NCBI GenBank assembly: GCA_023429375.1
Contig: JAEYVY010000016.1
Location: 196,353 to 260,352 of the forward strand
DNA from: Bacteroidota bacterium
GTDB taxonomy: Bacteria; Bacteroidota; Bacteroidia; Bacteroidales; Tannerellaceae
DNA: 64,000 nucleotides
Direction of reading: 5' to 3'
The notes beneath the pieces are model-generated. The model ran no database searches. It had not been told where the DNA came from and saw only the letters and a program-made list of their open reading frames with translations. Every line of letters starts with the position of its first letter. Position 1 is the first letter of the stretch. Both the position numbers and the translations under genes were made by a program. This document shows, piece by piece, positions 26,714 to 34,058 of the stretch.

Positions 26714-26730
26714 CCACACTTGCGTTGTGG
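26714..26730. promoter_or_regulatory. Inverted repeat, candidate activator site
   Basis: CCACA and TGTGG arms surround a seven-base centre, about 80-100 bases upstream of the sigma-54-like promoter at 26811-26826. TTCCAC words are repeated just before it (26690-26716). This spacing suits an enhancer site for an NtrC-type activator; it also falls upstream of the kinase start, so it could serve both genes. Confidence 0.35.
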
Positions 26731-26810
26731 CACGAATCCTTACGCCCTCACCTATTTATTCTTCTGATTTACTTACCCTTAAAGCATATGTGGTAATAGC
26801 GCTGTTTCCA

Positions 26811-26826
26811 TGGCACGAGTATTGGA
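26811..26826 (+). promoter_or_regulatory. Sigma-54 (-24/-12) promoter candidate
   Basis: The plus strand reads TGGCACGAGTATTGGA. The -24 half TGGCACG is a perfect match to the sigma-54 consensus, followed by the correct four-base spacer and TTGGA in place of TTGCA or TTGCT. It points to the exported small protein gene starting 60 bases downstream and lies next to genes for a sigma-54-type activator and its probable kinase. Confidence 0.6.
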
Positions 26827-26886
26827 TAATATTAATCGAAATTGAAACTTTATAAGTTATCGTTTAACAAATTAATTTTTTGAGTT

Positions 26887-27195
26887 ATGAAAACAATGGT
26901 ATTAGCTATTGCCCTTTTGGCAGGCGGAGGAATGAGCACTTACGCTCTTCAAGAAACTTCAGTGGACACAACTTCAATAAGTGTAACACAACAAGAAGAT
27001 GTTTATGTAAAAATTTCCTTCTCAGATTTGAACAGTAACGTACAAAACGCAATCACCAAGTTGTCCGACAAATATACTGTGAAAGAGTTGGCCTACAATG
27101 CTGAAAAGAAGTTGACGAAAGTTACTTTAATCTCTAAAGAAGATGAAAGCCAGACGGTTGTTCTATTAGATGACGAAGGAAAACAAATTCAGTAA
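26887..27195 (+). CDS. Small exported protein, possibly PepSY-like
   Basis: The 102-residue product has a signal peptide (about 1-20, MVLAIALLAGGGMSTYA). An acidic or threonine-rich linker leads to a compact domain with SFSDLNSNVQNAITKLSDKY, then TVKELAYNAEKKLTKVTLI and QTVVLLDDEGKQIQ. The helix followed by beta strands pattern recalls PepSY-like periplasmic domains of Bacteroidota, though I cannot confirm the family. It is preceded by the sigma-54-like promoter and followed by a good terminator, so it is a single-gene unit. It is the best candidate target of the neighbouring two-component system. Confidence 0.72.
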   Translation: MKTMVLAIALLAGGGMSTYALQETSVDTTSISVTQQEDVYVKISFSDLNSNVQNAITKLSDKYTVKELAYNAEKKLTKVTLISKEDESQTVVLLDDEGKQIQ

Positions 27196-27299
27196 ATAAA
27201 CGTAAACCGGAACAGTCTATTTGCTCGTACACTATTTAAAAAAGATAAAATTATTTCCTAAGCAATAGCTTGTTAGTAACCAATAATTTAGGAAGTAAG

Positions 27300-27337
27300 C
27301 CAGAGGGAGACAAAAATTGCTCTCTCTGGTTCTTTTT
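27300..27337 (+). terminator. Terminator of the small exported protein gene
   Basis: CCAGAGGGAG and CTCTCTCTGG pair with one G-U pair, followed by TTCTTTTTT. It lies about 105 bases after the stop codon. Confidence 0.85.
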
Positions 27338-27379
27338 TATGGTCAAAAATAAAGCAGAAAAGCAGCCTTTTTAGTGCAC

Positions 27380-27600
27380 TTTTTTCAAATCCACATCTGG
27401 ATGTTATTTATCCTTGATATTCAAAGATAAAAAATCATATCGATCGTTTTTAAAAAACATCCCGAACGTTTTTAAAAAGCATCGAGGTCTTTTTTTAAAA
27501 CGTTCGGGATATTTTTTCAACAGCTTCAATAGCTTGATTTTCAAAGCTTCAATTTTCACACATTCACATCGGGATGACTTCCATTTTTTTGTTTATATTT
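27380..27600. repeat. Nested-palindrome dispersed repeat, copy B
   Basis: Related to copy A at 10748-10966. The core hairpin arms are 27452-27478 and 27490-27517 (CATCCCGAACG and CGTTCGGGAT, with A and T runs) around the loop phrase ATCGAGGT. Flanking words are arranged in mirror order: CATCTGGATG (27394-27403) and TTGATATTCAAAG (27414-27426) before the core, TTGATTTTCAAAG (27534-27546) and CATCGGGATG (27567-27576) after it. Small differences between copies keep the arms able to pair. It fills the gap between two small exported protein genes. Confidence 0.85.
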
Positions 27601-27642
27601 GAACAGACGAATTTTCGATTGTTTAATTAAACAGCATGTGTT

Positions 27643-28002
27643 ATGAAAAGATTACTTCTTACTTTCTGCAGCCTGTTTCTTTGCCTTGCGCTCTACGCTC
27701 AAAACAAAGATATAGCCAAACTATGGGATTATACAGCCCCTGAAGCGCCCTACGGATATCAGGAAGGAACAATCCTCATCAAAGAAAAGGATGGAAAACT
27801 TAATGGAGAAATCCGCATCCAACAATCTACTATCGCCATCAAAGAAATTAAAAAAGTAGAAAACGCTTATGTCTGGAGCTTCTATGTGGAAGGACAACCT
27901 GTAGATATTAAACTTACACCCAAAGGCAAAAATCAATTAGAAGGCAATGCATTAAGCGGGGGCATGAACATCCCGTTTACCTGTAAACCTGCAAAAAAAT
28001 AA
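27643..28002 (+). CDS. Small exported protein of unknown function
   Basis: The 119-residue product has a signal peptide (about 1-19, LLLTFCSLFLCLALYAQ). A single beta-rich domain follows, with APYGYQEGTILIKEKDGKLN, GEIRIQQSTIAIKEIKK and QLEGNALSGGMNIPFTCKP. The alternating strands and repeated KDGKL/KGKNQL turns suggest a small lipocalin-like or beta-sandwich fold that may bind a lipid or other small ligand; that is only a guess. It lies 10 bases before the split LysO genes on the same strand, so it may be co-transcribed. No family name is recognised. Confidence 0.7.
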   Translation: MKRLLLTFCSLFLCLALYAQNKDIAKLWDYTAPEAPYGYQEGTILIKEKDGKLNGEIRIQQSTIAIKEIKKVENAYVWSFYVEGQPVDIKLTPKGKNQLEGNALSGGMNIPFTCKPAKK

Positions 28003-28012
28003 TTTATCGCAC

Positions 28013-28294
28013 ATGTTCATTATCATTGGAATTATGTTTGGCGGTATAGGAATTGGCTATCTTCTGCGGAAGATAGCCTTTCTTGAAAAGCTGAACAAAA
28101 GCATCTCACTAACCATTTATTTATTACTTTTCTTATTAGGCATTTCGGTGGGCAATAACGACACCATTATGAACAACCTCGGCACATTAGGGGGTGAAGC
28201 CCTCCTGATTGCTCTTGCTGCAACATTGGGAAGTGTCACTGCCGCATGGGGGGTATACCATTTTTTCTTTAAAGAAAAGGAGGTCAAAGAATGA
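28013..28294 (+). CDS. lysO: LysO family transporter, N-terminal subunit
   Basis: The 93-residue protein has three predicted helices (IIIGIMFGGIGIGYLL, SISLTIYLLLFLLGISVG and ALLIALAATLGSVTAAWGVY) and matches the first part of the DUF340/LysO lysine exporter. In Escherichia coli this is fused to the core domain in one protein of about 300 residues. The stop codon overlaps the start of the second half by four bases (ATGA), showing coupled synthesis. The two products likely form one inner-membrane exporter of lysine or an analogue. Confidence 0.8.
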   Translation: MFIIIGIMFGGIGIGYLLRKIAFLEKLNKSISLTIYLLLFLLGISVGNNDTIMNNLGTLGGEALLIALAATLGSVTAAWGVYHFFFKEKEVKE

Positions 28295-28917
28295 AAGGAA
28301 GCCTTATCATAGTCGGGTTCTTTGTACTAGGATGCCTCTTAGGTCGTGCAGATATCCTGCCTTCGTCCTTGACCGAACAGAATTATACGATGTATGTGCT
28401 CTATCTGCTGATGCTACAAGTGGGGCTCAGCATCGGAAGCGACAAAAAGTTGAAAGAGATTCTGTCAAGCATACGCCCTCATCTGCTCTTGGTACCGATT
28501 GCAACTATTACGGGTACGCTGATTGCCTCGGCCCTTATCAGTTTTGCTATCAGTCGGTGGACCGTGTTCGACTGTTTGGCCGTAGGAAGCGGATTTGCCT
28601 ATTACTCTCTATCCTCGATATTAGTTACGGAGCTGAAAGAAGCATCTCTGGGTGTTCAGATGGCAGCCGAATTAGGAACAATCGCTTTGATGGCCAATAT
28701 ATTTCGTGAAATCATAGCGCTACTTGCCGCACCTGTTTTTGTCAAGTATTTCGGACGTCTGGCTCCTATCTGTGCTGGTGGAGCGACAACTATGGATACA
28801 ACACTGCCCGTCATCACGCGTTACTGTGATAAAGACATGGTGTTCATTTCTATTTTCCACGGTATATTGGTAGACTTGACTGTACCGTTTTTCGTTCCCT
28901 TTTTCTGTTCTCTTTAA
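28291..28917 (+). CDS. lysO: LysO family transporter, C-terminal subunit
   Basis: The 208-residue membrane protein carries the main LysO domain: GSLIIVGFFVLGCLLGR, YLLMLQVGLSIGSDKKLKEI, the central VGSGFAYYSLSSILVTEL and the conserved end GGATTMDTTLPVITRYCDK. It starts inside the stop of the N-terminal partner gene. Charged and polar residues within helices (for example in SGFAYYSLSS) are typical of this exporter family. Export of L-lysine is known for Escherichia coli LysO; the substrate here is assumed similar. No lysine riboswitch is visible upstream. Confidence 0.85.
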   Translation: MKGSLIIVGFFVLGCLLGRADILPSSLTEQNYTMYVLYLLMLQVGLSIGSDKKLKEILSSIRPHLLLVPIATITGTLIASALISFAISRWTVFDCLAVGSGFAYYSLSSILVTELKEASLGVQMAAELGTIALMANIFREIIALLAAPVFVKYFGRLAPICAGGATTMDTTLPVITRYCDKDMVFISIFHGILVDLTVPFFVPFFCSL

Positions 28918-28941
28918 ACGGTTGTTTGGGATTCTCCAAGA

Positions 28942-31848
28942 TCAGAATGACATGGAGAAAACACTTTCGGCCTGAAACGAACCGTACTCAACGGGCTGAA
29001 TCAGACGAAGACCAATCGTCACCGGGAAATTCAAACGGAAAAAGTTACAATCGAAAAGCAAATCGATCCCGAAAGAGGTGTAGGTATCCCATCGGGCTTG
29101 AGATTTGTCTCTTTGATTGGCCGTTAGATCGTAAAACAAATTACTTCTGAAGCGCTTGATATAAGCCAGATTTCCGATGCTCACATCCGGACAGTATATC
29201 GTGAAGGCATAATCGGCCTTGGCAGATAGCATTTGTCTGGACTGATACATATACTCATATCCGCGTGGATTATCCAGCAAACGTTTGGAGAAGAAAAACG
29301 CTTTGCCATCAACGCTTTGGAATTGGTAACCCAAACGAAGCATGAGTCCATCGTTCTTCTTCAAGCCAGGCAAGTAGGTGGTCAGGCGAGCGGCATAAAG
29401 CGACCCGAAATTCTCCGAATTGCCGGGAGTAAACAGATGCTGCAAACGTACTTGGTAACCTAACCGGGGATAAATATCACGCAAGGCCATCTTCTGATAG
29501 CTATAGTATCTGAGTTCAGAGAGGAGATATTGAAATCCGGCCATGCGTCCGCTCTTCCATTGCTGATATTTATCGTTGGTATAATAATAGGTAAGAGCGG
29601 GTTGAAACCCTCGAACGAGATGTCCCTTGGATAGATTTAACGGAAGATAAACTTGGGCTTCAGCCTCTACCCTGTGCCTTCCTGCAATCGAAATAGAGTC
29701 GTAGCTCTTTCCTTCCTCATCCTTTTTCCAATTCAAGTCAAATGCTTTACCACCATAATCAAGCGAAAAATTAAATACAGGGAATAGCCCCTTATAGCTA
29801 AATGCCATTTTTCCGTGATGCTCCCTGTCGGCATAATACCACCCTGCTTGCAGGATCATCGTATTTAAGGCATTTTGAGAAAGCACCATGGCTCCGGGTC
29901 TTAACAAAGTGGAAAAGTCGTCACCTTGCATAGCGGCAACATCCATCGCATCATAATAGAAAGGAGCCCAGCTATGAACACGCAACAGATTCAACGCCTT
30001 TCGATAAGGTTTCGTTTCAAAGGGTACTTCAGCGAAAGTAGCGTCATCCATGTTAAAGCTTTCCTGTGAAGCAATAGTTTCTGCCAATTCATACGTATAA
30101 GGCGTATTGAAATCAGTCGGTTTTGCATTAAGTTGAGCTATGGAAACGAACGAAATACGATGTCCCTTGGCTTGATAATCGGCAAAATACAACCGTTCGC
30201 CATCTGAGGTAACAGAAGGGGTAAACGCTCCGAAGCGGGATATAGTCAGTTGCTCTGCCTTTCCGGTAGTCAGATCCATACGATAGATATTATTCGTTCC
30301 GTCAACTCCCGACTCAAAATAAAGCCTATCGTCCTTGTAATACAGAGAGGATAGATTGACGGATAGCGGGCCGAGCAATTCACACCACTCAGCCGTCCGA
30401 CAATCCAACAGCATCAGACGGATTCCCTTATCACCAATCACCAATGCGGCCAACTCATCCTCATCGACAAACACCAGATCCTTTACAAACGCATTGCCGG
30501 GGATATCAAATCGGGCTACTTCTTCAAAACCATCTCTCTTCATCAAAAGAATATGATTGCGGCCGTCTTCCTCTGGTTTCGAAAAGGCAATCTCTGTGCC
30601 CGAAGGTGTAATAGCCGGAGTCAGCAATCTGTCTGCACAAGTTAATGTACTGACCTGGCGGGTAGCCAAATCAAGGCATTTTAAAACAGAATAATTTTGA
30701 TGAGTCCACCGTAAACCGGGCTCATATTCCATCCAATACAGTTTATCTTGTGAATGAATCAGTTTACTGTTGACAGTTCCCGTATAAACGACTCGTTTCT
30801 CTTTTCCATTTCTGATTTCCACCAACGAATTAATTTCTTCAATACCTGATTTCAAGGCAAAAACGATACTGTCCCCTACCACAATCGGATATTGATAGGA
30901 AGTATAAAGTTTATTCTCTGGCGATACGATTGTCTGCTTATCAGAAAAACCAGACAATGCATACGCACTATCCTGCCTGCTCCATTCATTTTCTAAATAG
31001 GCATAGGTATCGGCAAACAAACGCTTCGTGTTCATTCCCGTATAATGCTTCAGTGCATTAGAGAATGGAGGGATCGAAAAGAATCGTCGAGGGAAACGAT
31101 GCGCTACTTTATTCCAGATATCTCCTCCATATTGTTGTCTCGCATACGCTGTCATATGATAGCCAAGGGCATAATAGGTTGATGTGTAATCTTTATATGA
31201 CCCCATATACCACTTATCAAGTGAAAAGAAGTTTTTCTCCATCATCTGAGCACGGAACGGCATGTGAAATTCCGGCAATCGCCCTCGTCCGCTATTCGAC
31301 ATGGCAGCTTCTGTAGCGACTGCATCACCTTCAAAAAACCAGGAAGGAACGGCAAAGGAAGATACACCTGAAACCTGTTCTCCGAAAAGATAATAAAACG
31401 GCTTAAACACCCCTCCCATCAATTTGGCCGTTTGCAGTACGTGACGAGATTCGTGCAAAACCAATTGTCTATCCCACTTCTGTGCATTCAAGGAAGTAGG
31501 TGGCGTTGTTAACAGTTCCATCCTTCGTGGGGCAAAGGCAACCATACCATTTGATAGCATATTTCCGGGGTGGAGAATAACGGGAAACTTCCGTTTGATG
31601 GAATAATTCATTGTTGCCTGTTCATAAGGATAGGCATTTTCCAGAAGCTGAGCATATACATAAGCAACCGAATCAGTTCCTTCCGGAAAAATCAGTTTAT
31701 AATGCTGTGTCTTGCCTATACGCCATCTCAACGAAGCCGGATCTGTTCCATAATCGACAAACTGTCCCGAACTGTAAAAAGGTATGATTAAAAAGACAAA
31801 TAAGAGTATATAAGGAGTGGACGATAAGTTTCTCATGAATAAAAACAC
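28942..31848 (-). CDS. Exported metallopeptidase-like protein with TolB-type propeller and C-terminal barrel
   Basis: The 968-residue protein has a signal peptide (to about residue 28; Met5 is an alternative start). A gluzincin-like domain follows with the zinc motif HESRH (132-136) and a downstream glutamate in WFFEGDAVATE (about 170-180). A middle section (about 310-600) reads as WD40/TolB-like blades: ITPSGTEIAFSKPEEDGRN and FTPSVTSDGERLYFADYQAK. The last 300 residues alternate aromatic strands and end VEYGSFQAESVFSMSF, like an outer-membrane barrel. This suggests an outer-membrane protease with its catalytic domain outside or in the periplasm. Substrate unknown. It converges with the lysO pair and is divergent from rplM. 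Confidence 0.72.
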   Translation of the reverse strand: MFLFMRNLSSTPYILLFVFLIIPFYSSGQFVDYGTDPASLRWRIGKTQHYKLIFPEGTDSVAYVYAQLLENAYPYEQATMNYSIKRKFPVILHPGNMLSNGMVAFAPRRMELLTTPPTSLNAQKWDRQLVLHESRHVLQTAKLMGGVFKPFYYLFGEQVSGVSSFAVPSWFFEGDAVATEAAMSNSGRGRLPEFHMPFRAQMMEKNFFSLDKWYMGSYKDYTSTYYALGYHMTAYARQQYGGDIWNKVAHRFPRRFFSIPPFSNALKHYTGMNTKRLFADTYAYLENEWSRQDSAYALSGFSDKQTIVSPENKLYTSYQYPIVVGDSIVFALKSGIEEINSLVEIRNGKEKRVVYTGTVNSKLIHSQDKLYWMEYEPGLRWTHQNYSVLKCLDLATRQVSTLTCADRLLTPAITPSGTEIAFSKPEEDGRNHILLMKRDGFEEVARFDIPGNAFVKDLVFVDEDELAALVIGDKGIRLMLLDCRTAEWCELLGPLSVNLSSLYYKDDRLYFESGVDGTNNIYRMDLTTGKAEQLTISRFGAFTPSVTSDGERLYFADYQAKGHRISFVSIAQLNAKPTDFNTPYTYELAETIASQESFNMDDATFAEVPFETKPYRKALNLLRVHSWAPFYYDAMDVAAMQGDDFSTLLRPGAMVLSQNALNTMILQAGWYYADREHHGKMAFSYKGLFPVFNFSLDYGGKAFDLNWKKDEEGKSYDSISIAGRHRVEAEAQVYLPLNLSKGHLVRGFQPALTYYYTNDKYQQWKSGRMAGFQYLLSELRYYSYQKMALRDIYPRLGYQVRLQHLFTPGNSENFGSLYAARLTTYLPGLKKNDGLMLRLGYQFQSVDGKAFFFSKRLLDNPRGYEYMYQSRQMLSAKADYAFTIYCPDVSIGNLAYIKRFRSNLFYDLTANQRDKSQARWDTYTSFGIDLLFDCNFFRLNFPVTIGLRLIQPVEYGSFQAESVFSMSF

Positions 31849-31875
31849 ATTTATTTAACCATTTATCATTGGATA

Positions 31876-31905
31876 CAAATATAGGTTAACCTATTCGTTT
31901 ACAAC
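31876..31905 (-). promoter_or_regulatory. Promoter with perfect 14-base palindrome (candidate operator)
   Basis: On the minus strand the -7 box TATATTTG (31876-31883) fits TAnnTTTG, with GTTG near 31902-31905 as a weak -33 box. The sequence ATAGGTTAACCTAT (31881-31894) is a perfect palindrome that overlaps the -7 box and fills the spacer. A bound protein would block the polymerase, so a repressor site is the natural reading. The regulator is not known. Confidence 0.5.
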
Positions 31906-31946
31906 AATAGAGAGCTTATAAATAGTAAAAAATTGAGATGATTTAT

Positions 31947-31976
31947 TTTGTATTACGAATAAAACCCGTACCTTTG
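31947..31976 (+). promoter_or_regulatory. rplM operon promoter
   Basis: TTTG (31947-31950), an 18-base spacer and TACCTTTG (31969-31976) fit the Bacteroidota consensus. Transcription would give a leader of about 115 bases before rplM. Confidence 0.75.
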
Positions 31977-32015
31977 CAAGCCGAATATTATCTAAGTTTA
32001 GTCTAAGAGTTTAGT

Positions 32016-32071
32016 TTTTAGCACATTGTACTTTCATGTGTCCTTAGATACAATGGGCTAAAATGTTTTTT
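32016..32071 (+). promoter_or_regulatory. Terminator-like hairpin in the rplM leader (candidate attenuator)
   Basis: Fifteen-base arms, 32016-32030 and 32049-32063, pair with one mismatch (TTTTAGC and GCTAAAA at the base; CATTGTA and TACAATG above) and are followed by a run of six T (32066-32071). It lies 28 bases before rplM and after the promoter. It thus has the shape of an intrinsic terminator placed ahead of its own operon. Ribosomal protein operons are often controlled by such leaders, but I know of no described element of this form here. Confidence 0.6.
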
Positions 32072-32098
32072 AGTAATTAATTAAATTTTTTATTAGCA

Positions 32099-32554
32099 GT
32101 GGATACTTTAAGTTATAAGACCATTTCTGCAAACAAGGCAACTGTAAACAAAGAATGGGTGATTGTCGATGCGACAGGTCAGTCTTTGGGACGTATTGGC
32201 TCAAAAGTAGCAAAACTTTTGCGCGGTAAGTACAAACCAAACTTCACTCCTCATGTTGATTGTGGTGATAACGTAATCGTTATTAATGCAGACAAAGTCG
32301 TTCTAACAGGAAACAAATGGAACGATCGTATTTATTTGAGATACACCGGATACCCCGGAGGACAACGCGAGTTTACACCAGCTTCTTTAGCTAAGAAAGG
32401 TGAAAGCCGTTTGTTCTTGAAAGTAGTGAAAGGCATGTTACCAAAGAACCGCCTAGGAGCAAAGTTGCTTACGAACCTTCACGTATATGCAGGAAGTGAA
32501 CATCCTCATGAAGCTCAGCAACCTAAGTTAATCGATATAAATTCACTTAAATAA
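32099..32554 (+). CDS. rplM: 50S ribosomal protein L13
   Basis: The 151-residue protein begins MDTLSYKTISANKATVNKEW from a GTG codon; no in-frame ATG lies nearby and this start matches the family length. Hallmarks are DATGQSLGRIGSKVAKLLRG, the VDCGDNVIVINADKVVLTGNK region and MLPKNRLGAKLLTNLHVYAG. It is an early-assembling protein of the large subunit. It is followed five bases later by rpsI, the standard pairing. Control may act through the leader hairpin at 32016-32071. Confidence 0.97.
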   Translation: MDTLSYKTISANKATVNKEWVIVDATGQSLGRIGSKVAKLLRGKYKPNFTPHVDCGDNVIVINADKVVLTGNKWNDRIYLRYTGYPGGQREFTPASLAKKGESRLFLKVVKGMLPKNRLGAKLLTNLHVYAGSEHPHEAQQPKLIDINSLK

Positions 32555-32559
32555 TAACA

Positions 32560-32946
32560 ATGGAAGTAGTAAATGCAATCGGAAGACGTAAAGCCGCAGT
32601 GGCTCGCGTATTCGTAAGCGAAGGTACGGGAAAGATTACCATCAACAAACGTGATCTTGCAAATTACTTTCCTTCTACCATTCTTCAGTTTATCGTAAAG
32701 CAACCTTTAGCTAAACTAGATGCAACTGAAAAATACGACATCAAGATCAATCTTAATGGAGGTGGTTTCAAAGGTCAGTCTGAAGCAGCTCGTTTAGCAA
32801 TTGCCCGTGCATTGGTTAAGATCAATCCAGAAGATAAATCAGCTCTGAGAGCAGAAGGCTTCGTAACTCGTGATCCTCGCGTTGTAGAACGTAAGAAACC
32901 GGGACGTCCAAAAGCTCGTAAGAGATTCCAGTTCAGTAAGCGTTAA
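32560..32946 (+). CDS. rpsI: 30S ribosomal protein S9
   Basis: The 128-residue protein has the S9 signatures NAIGRRKAAVARVFVSEGTG, then GGGFKGQSEAARLAIARALV, and the basic C-terminal tail KPGRPKARKRFQFSKR, which reaches the P-site tRNA in the ribosome. It follows rplM by five bases and is surely co-transcribed with it. The next gene, rpsB, begins 135 bases on, with no terminator between, so the transcript may continue. Confidence 0.97.
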   Translation: MEVVNAIGRRKAAVARVFVSEGTGKITINKRDLANYFPSTILQFIVKQPLAKLDATEKYDIKINLNGGGFKGQSEAARLAIARALVKINPEDKSALRAEGFVTRDPRVVERKKPGRPKARKRFQFSKR

Positions 32947-33081
32947 TGCGGTTTGCTGGCAAGTTAAAAAGAAGCGTTTAGTATCTAAATTAATGGGATT
33001 TTTCTTGCATGTGTATATGCCGGAAGACTACTCACTAATTGAATGTTAAACACAGAAAGTAAACGATTTAAAAAGAAAAAA

Positions 33082-33924
33082 ATGTCAAGAGTTAATTTTG
33101 ATCAGTTATTAGAAGCAGGAGTACACTTCGGACACCTTAAAAGAAAGTGGAATCCAGCTATGGCTCCTTATATCTTTATGGAGCGCAATGGTATTCATAT
33201 CATTGACTTACACAAAACAGTTGCAAAAGTTGACGAAGCTGCTGAAATCTTGAAGCAATTTGCTAAATCAGGAAAGAAAGTACTTTTCGTTGCTACTAAA
33301 AAACAAGCAAAACAAATTATTGCCGATAAAGCAAGCGCAATTGGTATGCCATACGTTATCGAACGTTGGCCAGGTGGTATGTTAACAAACTTCCCAACCA
33401 TTCGCAAGGCCATCAAGAAGATGACCACTATCGACAAAATGACTAAAGACGGCACATTCGATAATCTTTCTAAAAGAGAAAAACTTCAAATCACTCGCCA
33501 ACGTGCAAAATTGGAAAAGACTTTAGGTTCAATTGTTGACCTGACTCGTCTTCCTTCAGCATTGTTCGTTGTTGACGTGATGAAAGAACATATCGCAGTA
33601 CGCGAAGCTAACCGTTTGGGTATACCTGTATTTGGTATGGTGGACACAAACTCAAACCCAAACAACATCGACTACGTAATTCCTGCTAACGACGATGCTT
33701 CTAAATCTGTAGAGGTAATCCTTTCAGCTATTGTTGAAGCGATGAACGAAGGTTTGCAAGAACGCAAAGCTGAAAAGATCGACACTGAAGCAGCTGGCGA
33801 AGAAGCTCCAAAGAGAGAACGCAAAGCTAAAGCTACAGTAAAGAAAGAACGCACTAAGAAAGAAGATGACGAAGCGTTGAACGCACAAGTAATCGACAAA
33901 GTTGCTAAAGAAATCGAAGAATAA
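33082..33924 (+). CDS. rpsB: 30S ribosomal protein S2
   Basis: I take the start at MSRVNFDQLLEAGVHFGH (33082); an upstream ATG at 33043 would add 13 unusual residues. The product is 280 residues. The S2 core (to about 228) includes WNPAMAPYIFMERNGIHIID, ERWPGGMLTNFPTIRKAIKK and PVFGMVDTNSNPNNIDYVIP. A lysine/glutamate-rich tail (about 235-280, KRERKAKATVKKERTKKEDD) extends beyond the usual family length, as in other Bacteroidota. It is followed by tsf, the common order. Confidence 0.96.
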   Translation: MSRVNFDQLLEAGVHFGHLKRKWNPAMAPYIFMERNGIHIIDLHKTVAKVDEAAEILKQFAKSGKKVLFVATKKQAKQIIADKASAIGMPYVIERWPGGMLTNFPTIRKAIKKMTTIDKMTKDGTFDNLSKREKLQITRQRAKLEKTLGSIVDLTRLPSALFVVDVMKEHIAVREANRLGIPVFGMVDTNSNPNNIDYVIPANDDASKSVEVILSAIVEAMNEGLQERKAEKIDTEAAGEEAPKRERKAKATVKKERTKKEDDEALNAQVIDKVAKEIEE

Positions 33925-33944
33925 TATATTCTTAAACTGATTCT

Positions 33945-34002
33945 ATGGTGTGTCAGCGTTGCGATTAATGAGTATTCGTTAAGCAGCAGGTTGGCACATC
34001 AT
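33945..34002 (+). other. Intercistronic stem between rpsB and tsf
   Basis: ATGGTGTGTCA (33945-33955) can pair with TGGCACATCAT (33992-34002) through G-U pairs, closing a 36-base loop in the 134-base rpsB-tsf gap. There is no T run after it, so it is not a terminator. It may be an RNA processing or stability element. Confidence 0.3.
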
Positions 34003-34058
34003 TTCGTTTAGAAATCACCTAGGTATTTAGAATAAATCATAAAATAAAGATAAACATT

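Noticed and set aside
26619..26717. Upstream extension of the hybrid kinase
   Set aside because: It would put 33 polar residues before the first helix and overlap the repeat region; MPRTLEHKIRL fits a kinase start better.
26728..26743. Second TGGCACG word resembling a sigma-54 -24 element
   Set aside because: The -12 part at the correct spacing reads CTTAC, lacking the required TTG; more likely part of the inverted repeat region.
28209..28709. 166-codon frame overlapping the two lysO genes
   Set aside because: A frame-shifted shadow of the LysO coding sequence; the product is Cys/Arg-rich and has no membrane helices.
33043..33081. Upstream ATG extending rpsB by 13 residues
   Set aside because: The extension is lysine-rich and not found at the start of S2; the family starts at MSRVNFDQLLEAG.
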